Assembly: GCF_002258785.1 (NCBI RefSeq)
Contig: NZ_NOYI01000013.1
Location: forward strand, 62,001 to 126,000
Length of the DNA: 64,000 nucleotides
Reading direction: 5' to 3'
DNA from: Rhodococcus sp. 06-235-1A
Lineage (GTDB): Bacteria > Actinomycetota > Actinomycetes > Mycobacteriales > Mycobacteriaceae
The first letter of the stretch is position 1. Each line of letters begins with the position of its first letter. Positions 25,023-33,913 of this stretch are shown one piece after another. Position numbers and translations under genes: made by a program. The notes beneath the pieces are model-generated. The model did no database searches. It was not told the origin of the DNA and saw only the letters and a program-made list of their open reading frames with translations.

Positions 25023-26042
25023 TCACAATCGACACAGCGTCTTTCCGCTGGTTCGTCCATTGAGTAGATCGACCAGTGCGGTGGAGGCCTGCTCGAGCCC
25101 GTCGTAGACGGATTCCTCGTACGTCAGCGTTCCGTCGGCCAGTCGGCTTCCGACGGTGGATCGCATCGTGTCGTACAGATGGCCGAACGAACCAGCTCGG
25201 AATCCTCGTATCGACAAGCTCTTGGCCGTGATCTGAAACAGGTTCGAGGGCAGCGTGTTCGATGTTTCGTAGGTGGAAATCGCCCCGCACATCGCGACGC
25301 GTCCTTCGGGTCGAAGGGCGTCGAGGGCGGCGGTGAAGTGGGATCCACCGACGTTGTCGAAGTATGCGTCGATACCGTTCGGGGCAGCGCGGGCGAGGAG
25401 GCTGCCCACATCGCCGTCGTGGTAATCGAACGAACGGGAGGCGCCGAGGGCATCGACCAGGTGATCGGCCTTGGCTCTGCTGCCTGCGGACGCGATCACC
25501 GTGCAGCCGTGGTGCGCCGCGAGTTGGGTGGCGATACTTCCCACTGCTCCTGCGGCGGCCGAAATCCAGACGGTGTCGGACGGCCGAATGTCCATCACCT
25601 CGAAGAGGCCGACATAGGCCGTAAGCCCGGAACTGCCCAGCGGACCCAGGAACCACTGTTGGGGCCAGTCATGGGTATCGATTCTGGTGAGCGTGCCCGC
25701 GCCGCCCAATCCGCCTCCGGTGGCAGAGACCGTCGCGTAGTCGCGGTAGCCGTACATGTGCGACACAAGACCTCCCGGGCGGAAGTTCTCGTGTCGTGAC
25801 TCGACGACGACGCCGAGTGCCAACCCCACCAGAGCATCTCCGACAGAGATCGGTGGTAGATACCCGGACGGTGCCGATTCACCCAGTCGTAGTCGAATCG
25901 ACGGATCGATCGAGAGCCACGTATTTCGTACCAGCACTTCGCCATCGAGCAGCGGAGCGAGTGGAATGTCCGCCAGCTCCAGATGCTCGGTCGTGAGTTT
26001 TCCGCTCGGATATGAGGTGAGGCAGAGGGTTCGGCTGTTCAT
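25023..26042 (-). CDS. MDR-family NADP-dependent oxidoreductase (CurA/leukotriene-reductase-like)
   Basis: A 339-residue zinc-free medium-chain reductase of the CurA/prostaglandin-reductase type, which saturates conjugated enones with NADPH. Family features are SIDPSIRLRLG near residue 45, GPLGSSGLTAYVGLFEV, the cofactor motif ISAAAGAVGSIATQLA and DAYFDNVGG, followed by CGAISTYETS. It is the last gene of the leftward operon that starts at 31359 and includes fadA, fadB and a solute-binding lipoprotein, with only 31 bases to the gene upstream. In that setting it may remove a double bond from an enoyl or enone intermediate. Its exact substrate is unknown. Confidence 0.9.
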   Translation of the reverse strand: MNSRTLCLTSYPSGKLTTEHLELADIPLAPLLDGEVLVRNTWLSIDPSIRLRLGESAPSGYLPPISVGDALVGLALGVVVESRHENFRPGGLVSHMYGYRDYATVSATGGGLGGAGTLTRIDTHDWPQQWFLGPLGSSGLTAYVGLFEVMDIRPSDTVWISAAAGAVGSIATQLAAHHGCTVIASAGSRAKADHLVDALGASRSFDYHDGDVGSLLARAAPNGIDAYFDNVGGSHFTAALDALRPEGRVAMCGAISTYETSNTLPSNLFQITAKSLSIRGFRAGSFGHLYDTMRSTVGSRLADGTLTYEESVYDGLEQASTALVDLLNGRTSGKTLCRL

Positions 26043-26073
26043 GGTCGTGCTGGGCTTCCTTCGAGTCCGAGAT

Positions 26074-27117
26074 TCAGTTGAACTTGCTTTCCCATTCCTG
26101 TTGGAACTGCGAGACCTTCTCGGGCGTCAGCGAGTCCGAATCGGGCAGCGAAATGTCTTGGGCCGACCCGACCGAGTTCTCGACATCGGGCAGTGCGCTG
26201 CCGTACCCCTTCGACAGGGCTCGTTGCCCCTCGGCCGACACCATGAAGTCGGCCAGCACTTGCGCGGCGTTGGGATGCGGAGCCGACGACAGCACGTGGG
26301 AGTAGTACGGCGCACCCCACGCCGGATCGGGAAGTATCCAGTCGACCGGTGCGCCCGCGTCCTTCTCCCGGACCAGTGGGGGAACCATCGGCGATGCGGC
26401 GATTTCGCCCGAGCTCAATGCCTGCGCCACGGCCAACGTGCCCGGGTACACCCGCGGTTCCTGAGCGGCGAGCTTGTCCAGAAAGCCGCCACCGGTCCAG
26501 TTCTCGTCGAAGAACCGATACTCGTCGACGACGGCGGCGAACCCAGCAGGATTCACGACGCCCAGCCGGCCTTTCAACGCCGGATCCAACAGACCCTCCG
26601 GGGACGACAGCCCGGCAGGAACGGCATCGGTGTTCCACCCGAGTGCAAATATTGCTGCGCTCGTGAGGAAGAACGTGTCGTTCAGCATGCTCGTCGACCG
26701 AGCGTACGCCGGATCGTCGAAGGCCGGCCCGACCACCGGCGTCGAGTAGGTACCAGATTCGGACGCATTCGTGATCCATGCGGCATCGGTCGACATGTGT
26801 ACGTCGGCAGTTCCACGGCCGGTGCGGGCTTCGTTCTCCACGCGCGGGTTGAGCTCGACGTCACTGCCCCGCGTGAACTCGAGATCGATGTCGGGATACT
26901 TCGACTCGAAGGCGGTCTCGAGTAGCGCGAGGTTCTCGGGATGCTGACTGGAGTACAGGTACACGGTTCCTTCCTCGTCGGCCGCGGCCACGACGTCGTC
27001 CCACGTGCCCTGCACCGGTGCGGATCCGGCTTCCTGCGAGGATTGCCCGCACGCCGCAGCAACGACAGTCACCGCGGCGATTCCGATGGACATCATCGAA
27101 CGACGAAGTACGTTCAC
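26074..27117 (-). CDS. Extracellular solute-binding lipoprotein (ferric/organic-anion ABC type)
   Basis: A 347-residue type II periplasmic-binding-protein-like lipoprotein. A signal peptide (IGIAAVTVVAAACGQSS) ends in a lipobox-like AAAC, and the mature part has VYLYSSQHPENLALLETAFE, VHMSTDAAWIT, LGWNTDAVPAGLSSPEGLLD and NAAQVLADFMVSAEGQRALS, the pattern of iron(III)/putrescine-type binding proteins. It is closely similar to the binding protein at 48531-49571, which has its own ATPase and permease genes; this copy has none beside it and sits inside the fadA-fadB operon (16 bases after fadB). It may share the 45.5-48.4 kb transporter. The ligand is more likely an organic catabolic substrate than iron, by context. 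Confidence 0.88.
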   Translation of the reverse strand: MNVLRRSMMSIGIAAVTVVAAACGQSSQEAGSAPVQGTWDDVVAAADEEGTVYLYSSQHPENLALLETAFESKYPDIDLEFTRGSDVELNPRVENEARTGRGTADVHMSTDAAWITNASESGTYSTPVVGPAFDDPAYARSTSMLNDTFFLTSAAIFALGWNTDAVPAGLSSPEGLLDPALKGRLGVVNPAGFAAVVDEYRFFDENWTGGGFLDKLAAQEPRVYPGTLAVAQALSSGEIAASPMVPPLVREKDAGAPVDWILPDPAWGAPYYSHVLSSAPHPNAAQVLADFMVSAEGQRALSKGYGSALPDVENSVGSAQDISLPDSDSLTPEKVSQFQQEWESKFN

Positions 27118-27133
27118 AGCATTCTCTTTTCGT

Positions 27134-29326
27134 TCAGGACGCGAGTGTATGGACGCGCTCTCCGCGCATTGCTCTGTTCACCAACGACTCCGGCGGCTCG
27201 AAGTGAGCCCCGTACTTCGATGCCAATTCTCGAGCCCGGTCGACGAAACCGGTCAGCCCGCCGTCGTATTGGTCGATGTACTGGATCACGCCCCCGGTCC
27301 ACGGTGGGAAGCCGATGCCCAGCAAGGACCCGATGTTCGCGTCGGCCACGCTCGTCAAGACACCTTCGTCGAGGCACTTGACCGCCTCGATCGCCTCGGC
27401 GAACAGCATCCGTTCCTGCATGTCCACGAACGGAATTCGGGTCGAGCCCGAGTCGAAAGACGTACGCACGCCCGGCCAGATGCCGGTTCTCGTACCCGAC
27501 TCGTCGTAGCTGTAGAAACCGCCGCCGCCGGCACGCCCGGGGCGGTCGAGTTCACCGACCATCCTGTCCATCACCGCGTCCGAGCCGTGTCGACGAGGCG
27601 GCTTGCCTTCGCTCTCCAACGCGCGTTCGTTCTCCTTGCGGATCTTCTGCGACAGCGACAAGGTCACCTGGTCCATCAATTGCAGCGGTGGGACGGGGTA
27701 ACCGGCCTGCGCGCCTGCCTGTTCGACGAAGACCGGGTTGACGCCCTCGCCGACCGCGGCCATCGCTTCGTCGAGGAACGCGCCGATCACTCTCGAGGTG
27801 AAGAAGCCTCGACTGTCGTTGACGACGATGGGCGTCTTACCGATCTGGAACACGAAGTCGACGACCTTCGCCACTGTGGAGTCGGAAGTCTTCCGGCCAC
27901 GGACGATTTCGACCAGGGGCATCTTGTCGGCGGGGGAGAAGAAGTGGATTCCGATGAAATTCTCGGGTCGGCTCACGCCGTCGGCCAGGATCGAAATGGG
28001 AAGCTGAGAGGTGTTGGAGCCGAGGACGATATCGGCGGGAACAATACCGTCAAGCTCCCCGAACACCCGATTTTTGACGTCCACGGATTCGAATGCCGCT
28101 TCGATCACGAGATCGGCTGCGGCGCAGTCGGCCGCGTCCGCGGTCGGCCGGATCCGGCCGAGCAGTGCCGCCGACCTCTCGGCCGTCGTCGAGCCCCGCT
28201 CGACAGCTTTCGCTTCCAGTTTCTCGGCGTAGAGTTTTCCGCGGTCGGCAGCGTCCCGGTCGAGGTCCTTCAGTACAACCTCGATACCTGCCTTGGCGCA
28301 GACGTACGCGATCGCGGCACCCATCATTCCGGCTCCGATGACTGCCACCGAACGGGCGTTGAACGTATCGTGGCCGGACGGGCGGGATGTGCCGCGTCGG
28401 ATGGTCTGCATGTCGAAGAAGAACGCGCGAATCATGTTCTGCGCCACTCGATCGGTCATCAGGGAGACGAAGTAGCGGGTTTCGATGCGATCCGCAGTGT
28501 CGACGTCGACCGACGCGCACTCCGCCGCAGCGGCGAGGATCGCCCGCGGTGCCGGGGCGGGTGCGCCTTTGAGCTGCTTGCGTAGCAGCGCCGTTGCGGC
28601 AAGAAGATTCTGAGCGACGGCAGGATCGGTCGGTCCGCCACCGGGTATCTCGAAACCCTTGACGTCCCACGGCTGCACAGCCGACGGATTCTCGGCGATC
28701 CACGCCTTGGCAGCCGGAATCAACTCGTCCACACCGGCAACGGTGGCGTCGATCAGCCCGAGCTTTTTCGCATCGGCCACCGAGTGCTGCTGGCCCTTCG
28801 TCAACACCTTCGACAGGGCGGCATCGAGTCCCATCAATCGGACCGTTCTGACGATCCCGCCGCCACCGGGCAACAATCCGAGCGTGGCCTCGGGGAGGCC
28901 GATTCGGGTGCCCGGTGCATCCGATGCGATGCGGTGGTGGGTGTGCAACGCAATCTCGAAGCCACCGCCGAGGGCCGCGCCGTTGATCGCGGCCACCACT
29001 GGGCGGCCGAGGGTTTCGAGCCGTCGAAGAACACTCTTGATGCCGTCGATCCGCTCGGTCAAGGCGCGCGCAACGTCCCGTTGGTCGACAGCGCCCGGGT
29101 CCTTCGTCATGTCGTCGAGGTCGCCGCCGGCGAAGAACGACTTCTTGGCCGAGGTGATCACGACACCGGTGATGTCGTCCTTCTCGGCTTCGAGCCGCTC
29201 GACCGTGGCGGCCATCGACGCGATGTAATTATCGTTCATCGTGTTCGCGCTCTTGCCTGCGTCGTCCATCGTGAGTACGACGATGCCGTCGGCACCGCGT
29301 TCCCATCCGATCATGTTCTCGCTCAT
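27134..29326 (-). CDS. fadB: Multifunctional beta-oxidation protein (enoyl-CoA hydratase/3-hydroxyacyl-CoA dehydrogenase)
   Basis: A 730-residue two-activity enzyme of beta-oxidation. The N-terminal crotonase domain has SAKKSFFAGGDLDDM and AAINGAALGGGFEIAL with LPEATLGLLPGGGG; the dehydrogenase begins near residue 326 with VAVIGAGMMGAAIAYVCAKA, followed by SNTSQLPIS, FIGIHFFSPADKMPLVEIV and the C-terminal domain with GFFTSRVIGAFLDEA. It hydrates trans-2-enoyl-CoA and oxidises the 3-hydroxyacyl-CoA with NAD. The start at 29326 follows GAGAGAAC. It is 36 bases downstream of fadA on the same strand, in the operon divergent from the acyl-CoA dehydrogenase operon. The full-length dehydrogenase motif set suggests an active enzyme. 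Confidence 0.95.
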   Translation of the reverse strand: MSENMIGWERGADGIVVLTMDDAGKSANTMNDNYIASMAATVERLEAEKDDITGVVITSAKKSFFAGGDLDDMTKDPGAVDQRDVARALTERIDGIKSVLRRLETLGRPVVAAINGAALGGGFEIALHTHHRIASDAPGTRIGLPEATLGLLPGGGGIVRTVRLMGLDAALSKVLTKGQQHSVADAKKLGLIDATVAGVDELIPAAKAWIAENPSAVQPWDVKGFEIPGGGPTDPAVAQNLLAATALLRKQLKGAPAPAPRAILAAAAECASVDVDTADRIETRYFVSLMTDRVAQNMIRAFFFDMQTIRRGTSRPSGHDTFNARSVAVIGAGMMGAAIAYVCAKAGIEVVLKDLDRDAADRGKLYAEKLEAKAVERGSTTAERSAALLGRIRPTADAADCAAADLVIEAAFESVDVKNRVFGELDGIVPADIVLGSNTSQLPISILADGVSRPENFIGIHFFSPADKMPLVEIVRGRKTSDSTVAKVVDFVFQIGKTPIVVNDSRGFFTSRVIGAFLDEAMAAVGEGVNPVFVEQAGAQAGYPVPPLQLMDQVTLSLSQKIRKENERALESEGKPPRRHGSDAVMDRMVGELDRPGRAGGGGFYSYDESGTRTGIWPGVRTSFDSGSTRIPFVDMQERMLFAEAIEAVKCLDEGVLTSVADANIGSLLGIGFPPWTGGVIQYIDQYDGGLTGFVDRARELASKYGAHFEPPESLVNRAMRGERVHTLAS

Positions 29327-29362
29327 GTTCTCTCGTATTTCTATGTGTCGACGATGGGCGGT

Positions 29363-30574
29363 TCAGAGGCGTTCGATGACGGTGGCGACGCCCATTCCGC
29401 CGCCGATGCACAGGGTGATCAGGCCGTAGCGGCCACCGGTTCGTTCCAGTTCGTCCAGCACGGTGCCCACCAGAATCGCGCCGGTGGCCCCGAGCGGGTG
29501 GCCCATCGCGATCGCTCCGCCGTTGACGTTGGTCTTCTCGTGCGGGATGTCGAGGTCCTTCATCCACTTGAGCACGACGGAGGCGAAGGCCTCGTTCAGC
29601 TCGAACACGTCGATGTCTTCCACGGTCAGGCCCGCTCGCTTCAACACCGCGACGGTGGCCGGGGTCGGACCGGTGAGCATGATCGTCGGTTCGCTGCCGA
29701 CCTGAGCCGTGGCCACGATGCGGCCACGGGGAACCAGGCCTGCGCGTGCTCCGGCCGCGGCGCTGCCGATGAGAACCAGGGCGGCACCGTCGACGATCCC
29801 CGACGAATTACCGCCGGTGTGAACATGATCGATGCGTTCGACGTCGACGTACTTCTGCAGCGCCACGTCGTCGAAACCCGCGGCTTTGCCCAGCGCAGCG
29901 AAGGCCGGGTTCAACGTGCCCAGGCTGTCCGCGGTGGTTCCCGGGCGCCGGTGCTCGTCGTGGTCCAGCACGGTGACGCCGTTGAAGTCCTCGACCGGAA
30001 CGACGGACTTCTTGAAATAGCCTGAACTCCAGGCTGCTTCGGCGCGTCGTTGGGACTCCGCCGCGTAGGTGTCGACGTCGTGACGGGTGAAGCCCTCGAC
30101 CGTCGCGATCAGGTCGGCACCGATTCCCTGCGGAACGATGTAGAGGTCGTATGCGGTGGCCGGGTCGGTGAACAGGGCACCGCCGTCGCTGCCCATCGGT
30201 ACCCGAGACATCGACTCGACGCCGCCGGCGATCACGAGATCGTCCCAGCCGGACGCGATCTTCTGGGCGGCCAGGTTGGTCGCTTCGAGCCCGGACGCGC
30301 AGAAACGATTGATCTGGGTGCCGGGGACCGATTCCGGTAGGCCCGCCACCAGTGCGGCTGCGCGCGAGATGACCGCGCCCTGCTCTCCGACCGGTGAGAC
30401 GACGCCGAGGATGACGTCGTCGATGTCGGCCGGATCCATATCGGGGAATCGAGCCCGGAGTTCGGTGATCAACCCTGCGACGAGGTCCACCGGCTTGGTG
30501 CCGTGCAGCGATCCGTTGCGCCCCTTGCCTCTCGGGGTACGGATGGCCTCGAAAATCAGTGCTTGCTCAGGCAT
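29363..30574 (-). CDS. fadA: Acetyl-CoA acyltransferase (3-ketoacyl-CoA thiolase)
   Basis: A 403-residue degradative thiolase that cleaves 3-ketoacyl-CoA with CoA to shorten the acyl chain and release acetyl-CoA (or propionyl-CoA for branched substrates). The nucleophilic cysteine is in [12 protein letters not shown], the second histidine-containing loop is [16 protein letters not shown], and the C-terminal acid/base cysteine is in [15 protein letters not shown], so all catalytic elements are present. The N-terminus ([20 protein letters not shown]) is typical of actinobacterial FadA. It lies between the NTF2-like genes and fadB in the leftward operon and completes the cycle with FadB. Confidence 0.95.
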   Translation of the reverse strand: MPEQALIFEAIRTPRGKGRNGSLHGTKPVDLVAGLITELRARFPDMDPADIDDVILGVVSPVGEQGAVISRAAALVAGLPESVPGTQINRFCASGLEATNLAAQKIASGWDDLVIAGGVESMSRVPMGSDGGALFTDPATAYDLYIVPQGIGADLIATVEGFTRHDVDTYAAESQRRAEAAWSSGYFKKSVVPVEDFNGVTVLDHDEHRRPGTTADSLGTLNPAFAALGKAAGFDDVALQKYVDVERIDHVHTGGNSSGIVDGAALVLIGSAAAGARAGLVPRGRIVATAQVGSEPTIMLTGPTPATVAVLKRAGLTVEDIDVFELNEAFASVVLKWMKDLDIPHEKTNVNGGAIAMGHPLGATGAILVGTVLDELERTGGRYGLITLCIGGGMGVATVIERL

Positions 30575-30613
30575 CTCGCTCTTTTCTTCTCTGTTTCGCG
30601 AGCCGATCGGCTC

Positions 30614-30991
30614 CTAGTCGAACGCCAATTCCGGCGTGCGGGCGATGAGCAACCGTCGGACGTGCCCGTTGTCGTCGAGTTGGGCCGAGGCGTTGAACGA
30701 CGCCTCGAAGGCTCCGTCGCGGGTGGTCCGTCCCAGCACCATCTCGGTGCCGTCGACCGAGGCACCGCGATCGAGATGGTGAATCAGGGTGCTCTTCTCG
30801 CGTTGCTGGAGGTAGGCGACGAGCCCGTCGCGGTCGCCCACGAATTCGGCTGCCTCGCCGTGTCCCTTGGAAAACTGCACGGACATACGGAAGTCCGCCG
30901 AGATCATGGTCAGGACCCGATCCGGGTCGTCGGAATCCATGTATTCGAACCAGCGGAGCAGAGTGGGGGTCGGGTGCGTGTCGGAGTTCAT
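30614..30991 (-). CDS. NTF2/SnoaL-like protein
   Basis: A 125-residue SnoaL/NTF2-like protein (LLRWFEYMDSDDPDRVLTMI, FRMSVQFSKGHGEAAEFVGD, LIHHLDRGASVDGTEMVLG, FNASAQLDDNGHVRRLLIA). The ATG at 30991 follows GGAGAAGG and overlaps the stop of the NTF2-like gene upstream (ATGA), so the two small proteins are translated together and may form a heterodimer, as small NTF2-fold or hotdog partners do in some hydratases and isomerases. Reaction unknown. It is the second gene of the leftward operon leading to fadA and fadB. Confidence 0.82.
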   Translation of the reverse strand: MNSDTHPTPTLLRWFEYMDSDDPDRVLTMISADFRMSVQFSKGHGEAAEFVGDRDGLVAYLQQREKSTLIHHLDRGASVDGTEMVLGRTTRDGAFEASFNASAQLDDNGHVRRLLIARTPELAFD

Positions 30992-31359
30992 CGGCCTTCT
31001 CCTGCATCGGTGACCAGTAGGTCGAATTCGGTGTCGAACGAGACCTGGTAGCGGTCGATCAGGCCGTCCGAGCGCACGTGCATGGTTCCGACGAAATAGC
31101 CCGTGGTCCGGTCGCCTTCGGTCACTGCACCGTGTGCGAACTGCAGGTCCTGGTCGACGGCAGATCGGAGAACCCGGTGCTTGCGGTCGACGGGAGGTCT
31201 TCCGGACAGGTATTCGAGCATGGCGGCTCGTCCGGTCTTTCGACTCGTCCCGCTCGGCAAGACCATCGAATATTCGACATCCTCGGACAGCATCGCCACC
31301 GCGTCGTCCAGGTGCCCGGCATCCAAGGTGGCGTAGTACTCCACAATCTTCAATGACAT
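30988..31359 (-). CDS. NTF2/SnoaL-like protein
   Basis: A 123-residue SnoaL-like protein (LKIVEYYATLDAGHLDDAVA, MLSEDVEYSMVLPSGTSRKT, FAHGAVTEGDRTTGYFVGT, GLIDRYQVSFDTEFDLL). It opens the leftward operon, and its start codon is separated by one base from a strong dyad-like operator (31361-31379) shared with the divergent acyl-CoA dehydrogenase operon. With so little space upstream the transcript may be nearly leaderless. It is coupled by a 4-base overlap to the next NTF2-like gene. Enzyme role in the pathway (hydratase, isomerase or cyclase accessory) cannot be decided from sequence. Confidence 0.82.
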   Translation of the reverse strand: MSLKIVEYYATLDAGHLDDAVAMLSEDVEYSMVLPSGTSRKTGRAAMLEYLSGRPPVDRKHRVLRSAVDQDLQFAHGAVTEGDRTTGYFVGTMHVRSDGLIDRYQVSFDTEFDLLVTDAGEGR

Positions 31360-31360
31360 G

Positions 31361-31379
31361 AAGTGAACTTAGTTCAGGT
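31361..31379. promoter_or_regulatory. Catabolic-locus operator, site A (divergent promoter)
   Basis: AAGTGAACTTAGTTCAGGT contains the inverted repeat TGAAC-N3-GTTCA between the two divergent operons at 31359 and 31451. Near-copies occur at 32646, 43340, 49698, 42601 and 31422. The TetR regulator at 42674 is the likely binding protein. Confidence 0.65.
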
Positions 31380-31421
31380 AAACCCTGTTTGTCGAGGGTT
31401 CGAGCGGTTATGGTTCGAGAA

Positions 31422-31434
31422 AGAACTGAATTCA
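31422..31434. promoter_or_regulatory. Catabolic-locus operator, site B (weaker)
   Basis: AGAACTGAATTCA, on the opposite strand TGAATTCAGTTCT, matches the locus operator core with one end base changed. It is 16 bases before the ATG of the first acyl-CoA dehydrogenase and 43 bases from site A, so the divergent promoter region may bind the regulator twice. Confidence 0.45.
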
Positions 31435-31450
31435 ACTCGAGTGGAGCGAC

Positions 31451-32584
31451 ATGTCATCATCTCACCGCGACGCACAAGCCCCCTGGCCTCGTTCGGAGCC
31501 GTCGGCGCTGACGCCCGGCAGCGAACAAGCCGAGATACGCGAGGCCATCCGCGGAGTCCTCGCCAAGTACTCCACGATCGAGCAGGTGCGCGCGTCTGCG
31601 GACTCTGACCCTGGCTACTCGGTCGAACTGTGGAAACGCCTGGTCGACGACATGTCGGTGACCGCCATGGCTGTTCCGGAGGAGTTGGGTGGGCTCGGCT
31701 ACGGCATGGTCGAGCTCGGCATCGTCGTCGAGGAATGCGGCCGCGCTCTGGTGGTCGAACCCGTCTATCAGCATGCGGCCGTCGGCGTTCGCGCCATGAT
31801 GGAGGCGGGCAACTCGGACCTGCTCGAGGAAGTCCTCGGCGGCACCACGGTTGCGGCCGTGAGCGCATTGTCCGCCGAGTCCGACGACGTCGATGCAGAC
31901 CGGACCGACGACGGGTGGGTTCTGAGCGGACAGGTGCGGTTCGTCGTCGGAGGTGGAGCAGCCGATCTCGTGGTCGTCAGTGCCCGGTGCCCGGACGGCA
32001 TCGCACTCTTCGGAGTGTCCGATAGCAATTTTTCCGCACTGCACGATCGACGCGTCGTCGACTCCACCAGGCGGCAGGCGGACATCTCGTTCGATCGCGC
32101 TTCCGCGACGCTCCTGGTGCCTGTGGACAGGGCCGGTGACGCGATCGCGCGGATACAGGACGTGGCCACGCTGGCGCTCGCGTGCGAGAACACCGGTATC
32201 GCCGATGCCCTGCTGCAGATGACGCTCGAGCACGTCAAGACGCGTCATCAGTTCGGCCGTCCCATCGGTTCGTTCCAGGCGATCAAACACCGGTTGGCCG
32301 ACATGCTGGTCGAACTCGAGCGGGCCAGATCGGCTGCACGGTATGCCGCGGCGGTGCACGACGAGGATCCCGACGAGGCCCGGCTGGCGATTGCCGTCGC
32401 GGGTGCGGTGTGCAGCGATGCCGCGGTGCACGCGGCCCACGAGGCCGTGCAGCTGCACGGGGGAGTGGGTTTCACGTGGGAGCACTCGGCGCACAGCTAC
32501 TTCCGTCGAGTTCTCGGAAACGAAGCGCTGCAGGGTGATTCGCGTGCGCACCGGGCGCGGATCGCCAATTTGCTTGCCGTCTAG
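31451..32584 (+). CDS. Acyl-CoA dehydrogenase (possible non-catalytic or partner subunit)
   Basis: A 377-residue flavin-dependent acyl-CoA dehydrogenase family protein: VPEELGGLGYGMVELGIVVE, RHQFGRPIGSFQAIKHRLAD (FAD/CoA-binding C-terminal domain) and LHGGVGFTWEHSAHSYFRR. Family enzymes form the first double bond of beta-oxidation. At the C-terminus, where many members have the catalytic glutamate in a YEGT-like motif, it reads LGNEALQGDSRAHRARIA, so it may be the partner subunit of a heteromeric enzyme, as known for steroid-side-chain FadE pairs. The acyl-CoA dehydrogenase at 35087 is the candidate partner. It is the first gene of the rightward operon, with two operator copies upstream. Confidence 0.9.
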   Translation: MSSSHRDAQAPWPRSEPSALTPGSEQAEIREAIRGVLAKYSTIEQVRASADSDPGYSVELWKRLVDDMSVTAMAVPEELGGLGYGMVELGIVVEECGRALVVEPVYQHAAVGVRAMMEAGNSDLLEEVLGGTTVAAVSALSAESDDVDADRTDDGWVLSGQVRFVVGGGAADLVVVSARCPDGIALFGVSDSNFSALHDRRVVDSTRRQADISFDRASATLLVPVDRAGDAIARIQDVATLALACENTGIADALLQMTLEHVKTRHQFGRPIGSFQAIKHRLADMLVELERARSAARYAAAVHDEDPDEARLAIAVAGAVCSDAAVHAAHEAVQLHGGVGFTWEHSAHSYFRRVLGNEALQGDSRAHRARIANLLAV

Positions 32585-32645
32585 ACCGATTGATGCGGTC
32601 GCCGGGGATCGGCTATTGACGCCATCGCCTCGATGATCAATACTG

Positions 32646-32664
32646 AAGTGAATCCAGTTCAACT
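32646..32664. promoter_or_regulatory. Catabolic-locus operator, site C
   Basis: AAGTGAATCCAGTTCAACT has the same 5'-TGAA(C/T)-N3-GTTCA core as site A and lies 22 bases before the enoyl-CoA hydratase start, implying a second regulated promoter inside the rightward gene run. Confidence 0.65.
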
Positions 32665-32686
32665 TGCACCCTCGAAAGGCTGTCAC

Positions 32687-33475
32687 ATGATCGACACCGA
32701 CCACATTCTGTTGGAGAAGGACGGCGACGTCGCTCGCGTCTGGCTCAACCGCCCGCACAAGAAGAACGCTGTCACGGTGGAGCTGCTGCATCGTCTGGAC
32801 GAGATCATCGTCGAGGTGGACAACGATCCGAACCTCAAGGTTCTCGTGCTCCGCGGAGTCAACAACACCTTCTGCTCGGGCTTCGACCTCGACGAATTGC
32901 TGTCGGACTTCATCGGCACCACCACCGCCATGGACGTCGCCGTCCTGTCGGCGAAGGTGTGCGATCGTCTGTACTCCATGAACACTCCCTCCGTTGCGGT
33001 GCTCGAGGGTTACGTCACCGCCGGTGGCTTCGAACTGATGATTTCGTGCGACTTCGCTATCGCGGCCGACGACGCAAGAATTGGCGACTTCCACATCCGC
33101 CGTGCATTGTTCGGTGGTGCCGGCCCCATCTACCGCCTGCCCCGCATGATCGGCATCCGGAAGACCAAGGAACTGATGCTCACCGGCAAGCTGCTCTCGG
33201 GCACCGAAGCCGTCGACTTCGACCTGATCAATGCGTCCGCGCCGGCCGAGGACCTCGACAAGACCGTCGACGAGTTCATCGGGAACCTCACTGACAAGAG
33301 CCCGTTCATGATGAAGCTGACCAAGATGTGCATCGACCGCGGTCTGGATGCAGACATCCAGTCGCTCATGGTCATGGAACATCTCGCGGTCGGCAATGCG
33401 CTCCAGTCCGAGGACGGCAAGGAGGGCGTCACCGCATTCCTCGAGAAGCGTGAGCCCAAGTGGGTCGGGCGCTGA
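32687..33475 (+). CDS. Enoyl-CoA hydratase/isomerase family protein
   Basis: A 262-residue crotonase-fold enzyme. The oxyanion-hole segments are visible as NNTFCSGFDLDELL and LEGYVTAGGFELMISCDFAI, and the middle region GGAGPIYRLPRMIGIRKTKE is typical. Crotonases hydrate or isomerise enoyl-CoA thioesters, or in some members cleave rings. The ATG at 32687 has GAAAGG 7 bases upstream; an upstream in-frame ATG would place the operator inside the coding region. At the positions of the two hydratase glutamates it reads RRALFGGAGPIY, so simple hydration is not certain. It follows its own operator and is followed by the DUF35/thiolase pair. Confidence 0.88.
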   Translation: MIDTDHILLEKDGDVARVWLNRPHKKNAVTVELLHRLDEIIVEVDNDPNLKVLVLRGVNNTFCSGFDLDELLSDFIGTTTAMDVAVLSAKVCDRLYSMNTPSVAVLEGYVTAGGFELMISCDFAIAADDARIGDFHIRRALFGGAGPIYRLPRMIGIRKTKELMLTGKLLSGTEAVDFDLINASAPAEDLDKTVDEFIGNLTDKSPFMMKLTKMCIDRGLDADIQSLMVMEHLAVGNALQSEDGKEGVTAFLEKREPKWVGR

Positions 33476-33523
33476 CCCGCACCACGTCCGCGTTCTGACC
33501 GAACAGCCCGAAAGGCAGCATCA

Positions 33524-33913
33524 ATGGAGCAGGCAACGGCCGTCGCACTCGAGGGCAGCAAGTGCACAGTGTGCAGTACCGTGGCTTTCCCCGCGAGTGC
33601 GATGTGCAGCAGGTGCGCCACACCCACTGCAGAGAACATCACCCTGAGTACGCGAGGCACTCTGTGGGCCCACACGATTCAGCGTTTCGCGCCCAAGTCT
33701 CCTCCCTACGTGCCACCGGTCGGCGGGTTCGTTCCCTTCGCAGTCGGCTACGTGGAACTGCCCGAGGGCATCAAGATCGAAGCGATCATCGACTGTGAGA
33801 GCTTCGACGAACTGGATGGGGCACCGGTGCGTCTGACATCCACTGCGCCGGTGCCCAGATTCGCTGTCGACGCACTCGGCACGCAACCGGAATCGACAGG
33901 AATGACGCAGTGA
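33524..33913 (+). CDS. DUF35 zinc-ribbon/OB-fold protein, thiolase partner
   Basis: A 129-residue DUF35 protein: an N-terminal rubredoxin-like zinc ribbon with two CxxC pairs (CTVCSTVAFPASAMCSRC) and a C-terminal OB-fold (GTLWAHTIQRFAPKSPPYVP, FAVGYVELPEGIKIEAIID). Proteins of this type bind CoA intermediates and form complexes with thiolase-like enzymes, the best studied being the ChsH2 DUF35 domain with the Ltp2 aldolase in steroid side-chain degradation. The next gene, overlapping by 4 bases, is exactly such a thiolase-like protein, so the two almost certainly act as a complex. A purine-rich GAAAGG precedes the start. Confidence 0.92.
   Translation: MEQATAVALEGSKCTVCSTVAFPASAMCSRCATPTAENITLSTRGTLWAHTIQRFAPKSPPYVPPVGGFVPFAVGYVELPEGIKIEAIIDCESFDELDGAPVRLTSTAPVPRFAVDALGTQPESTGMTQ

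Noticed and set aside
26074..26090. An operator-like string (TTCAGTTGAACTT) at the end of the solute-binding protein gene.
   Set aside because: It lies inside the coding region's last codons and lacks the flanks and spacing of the other sites; probably chance.
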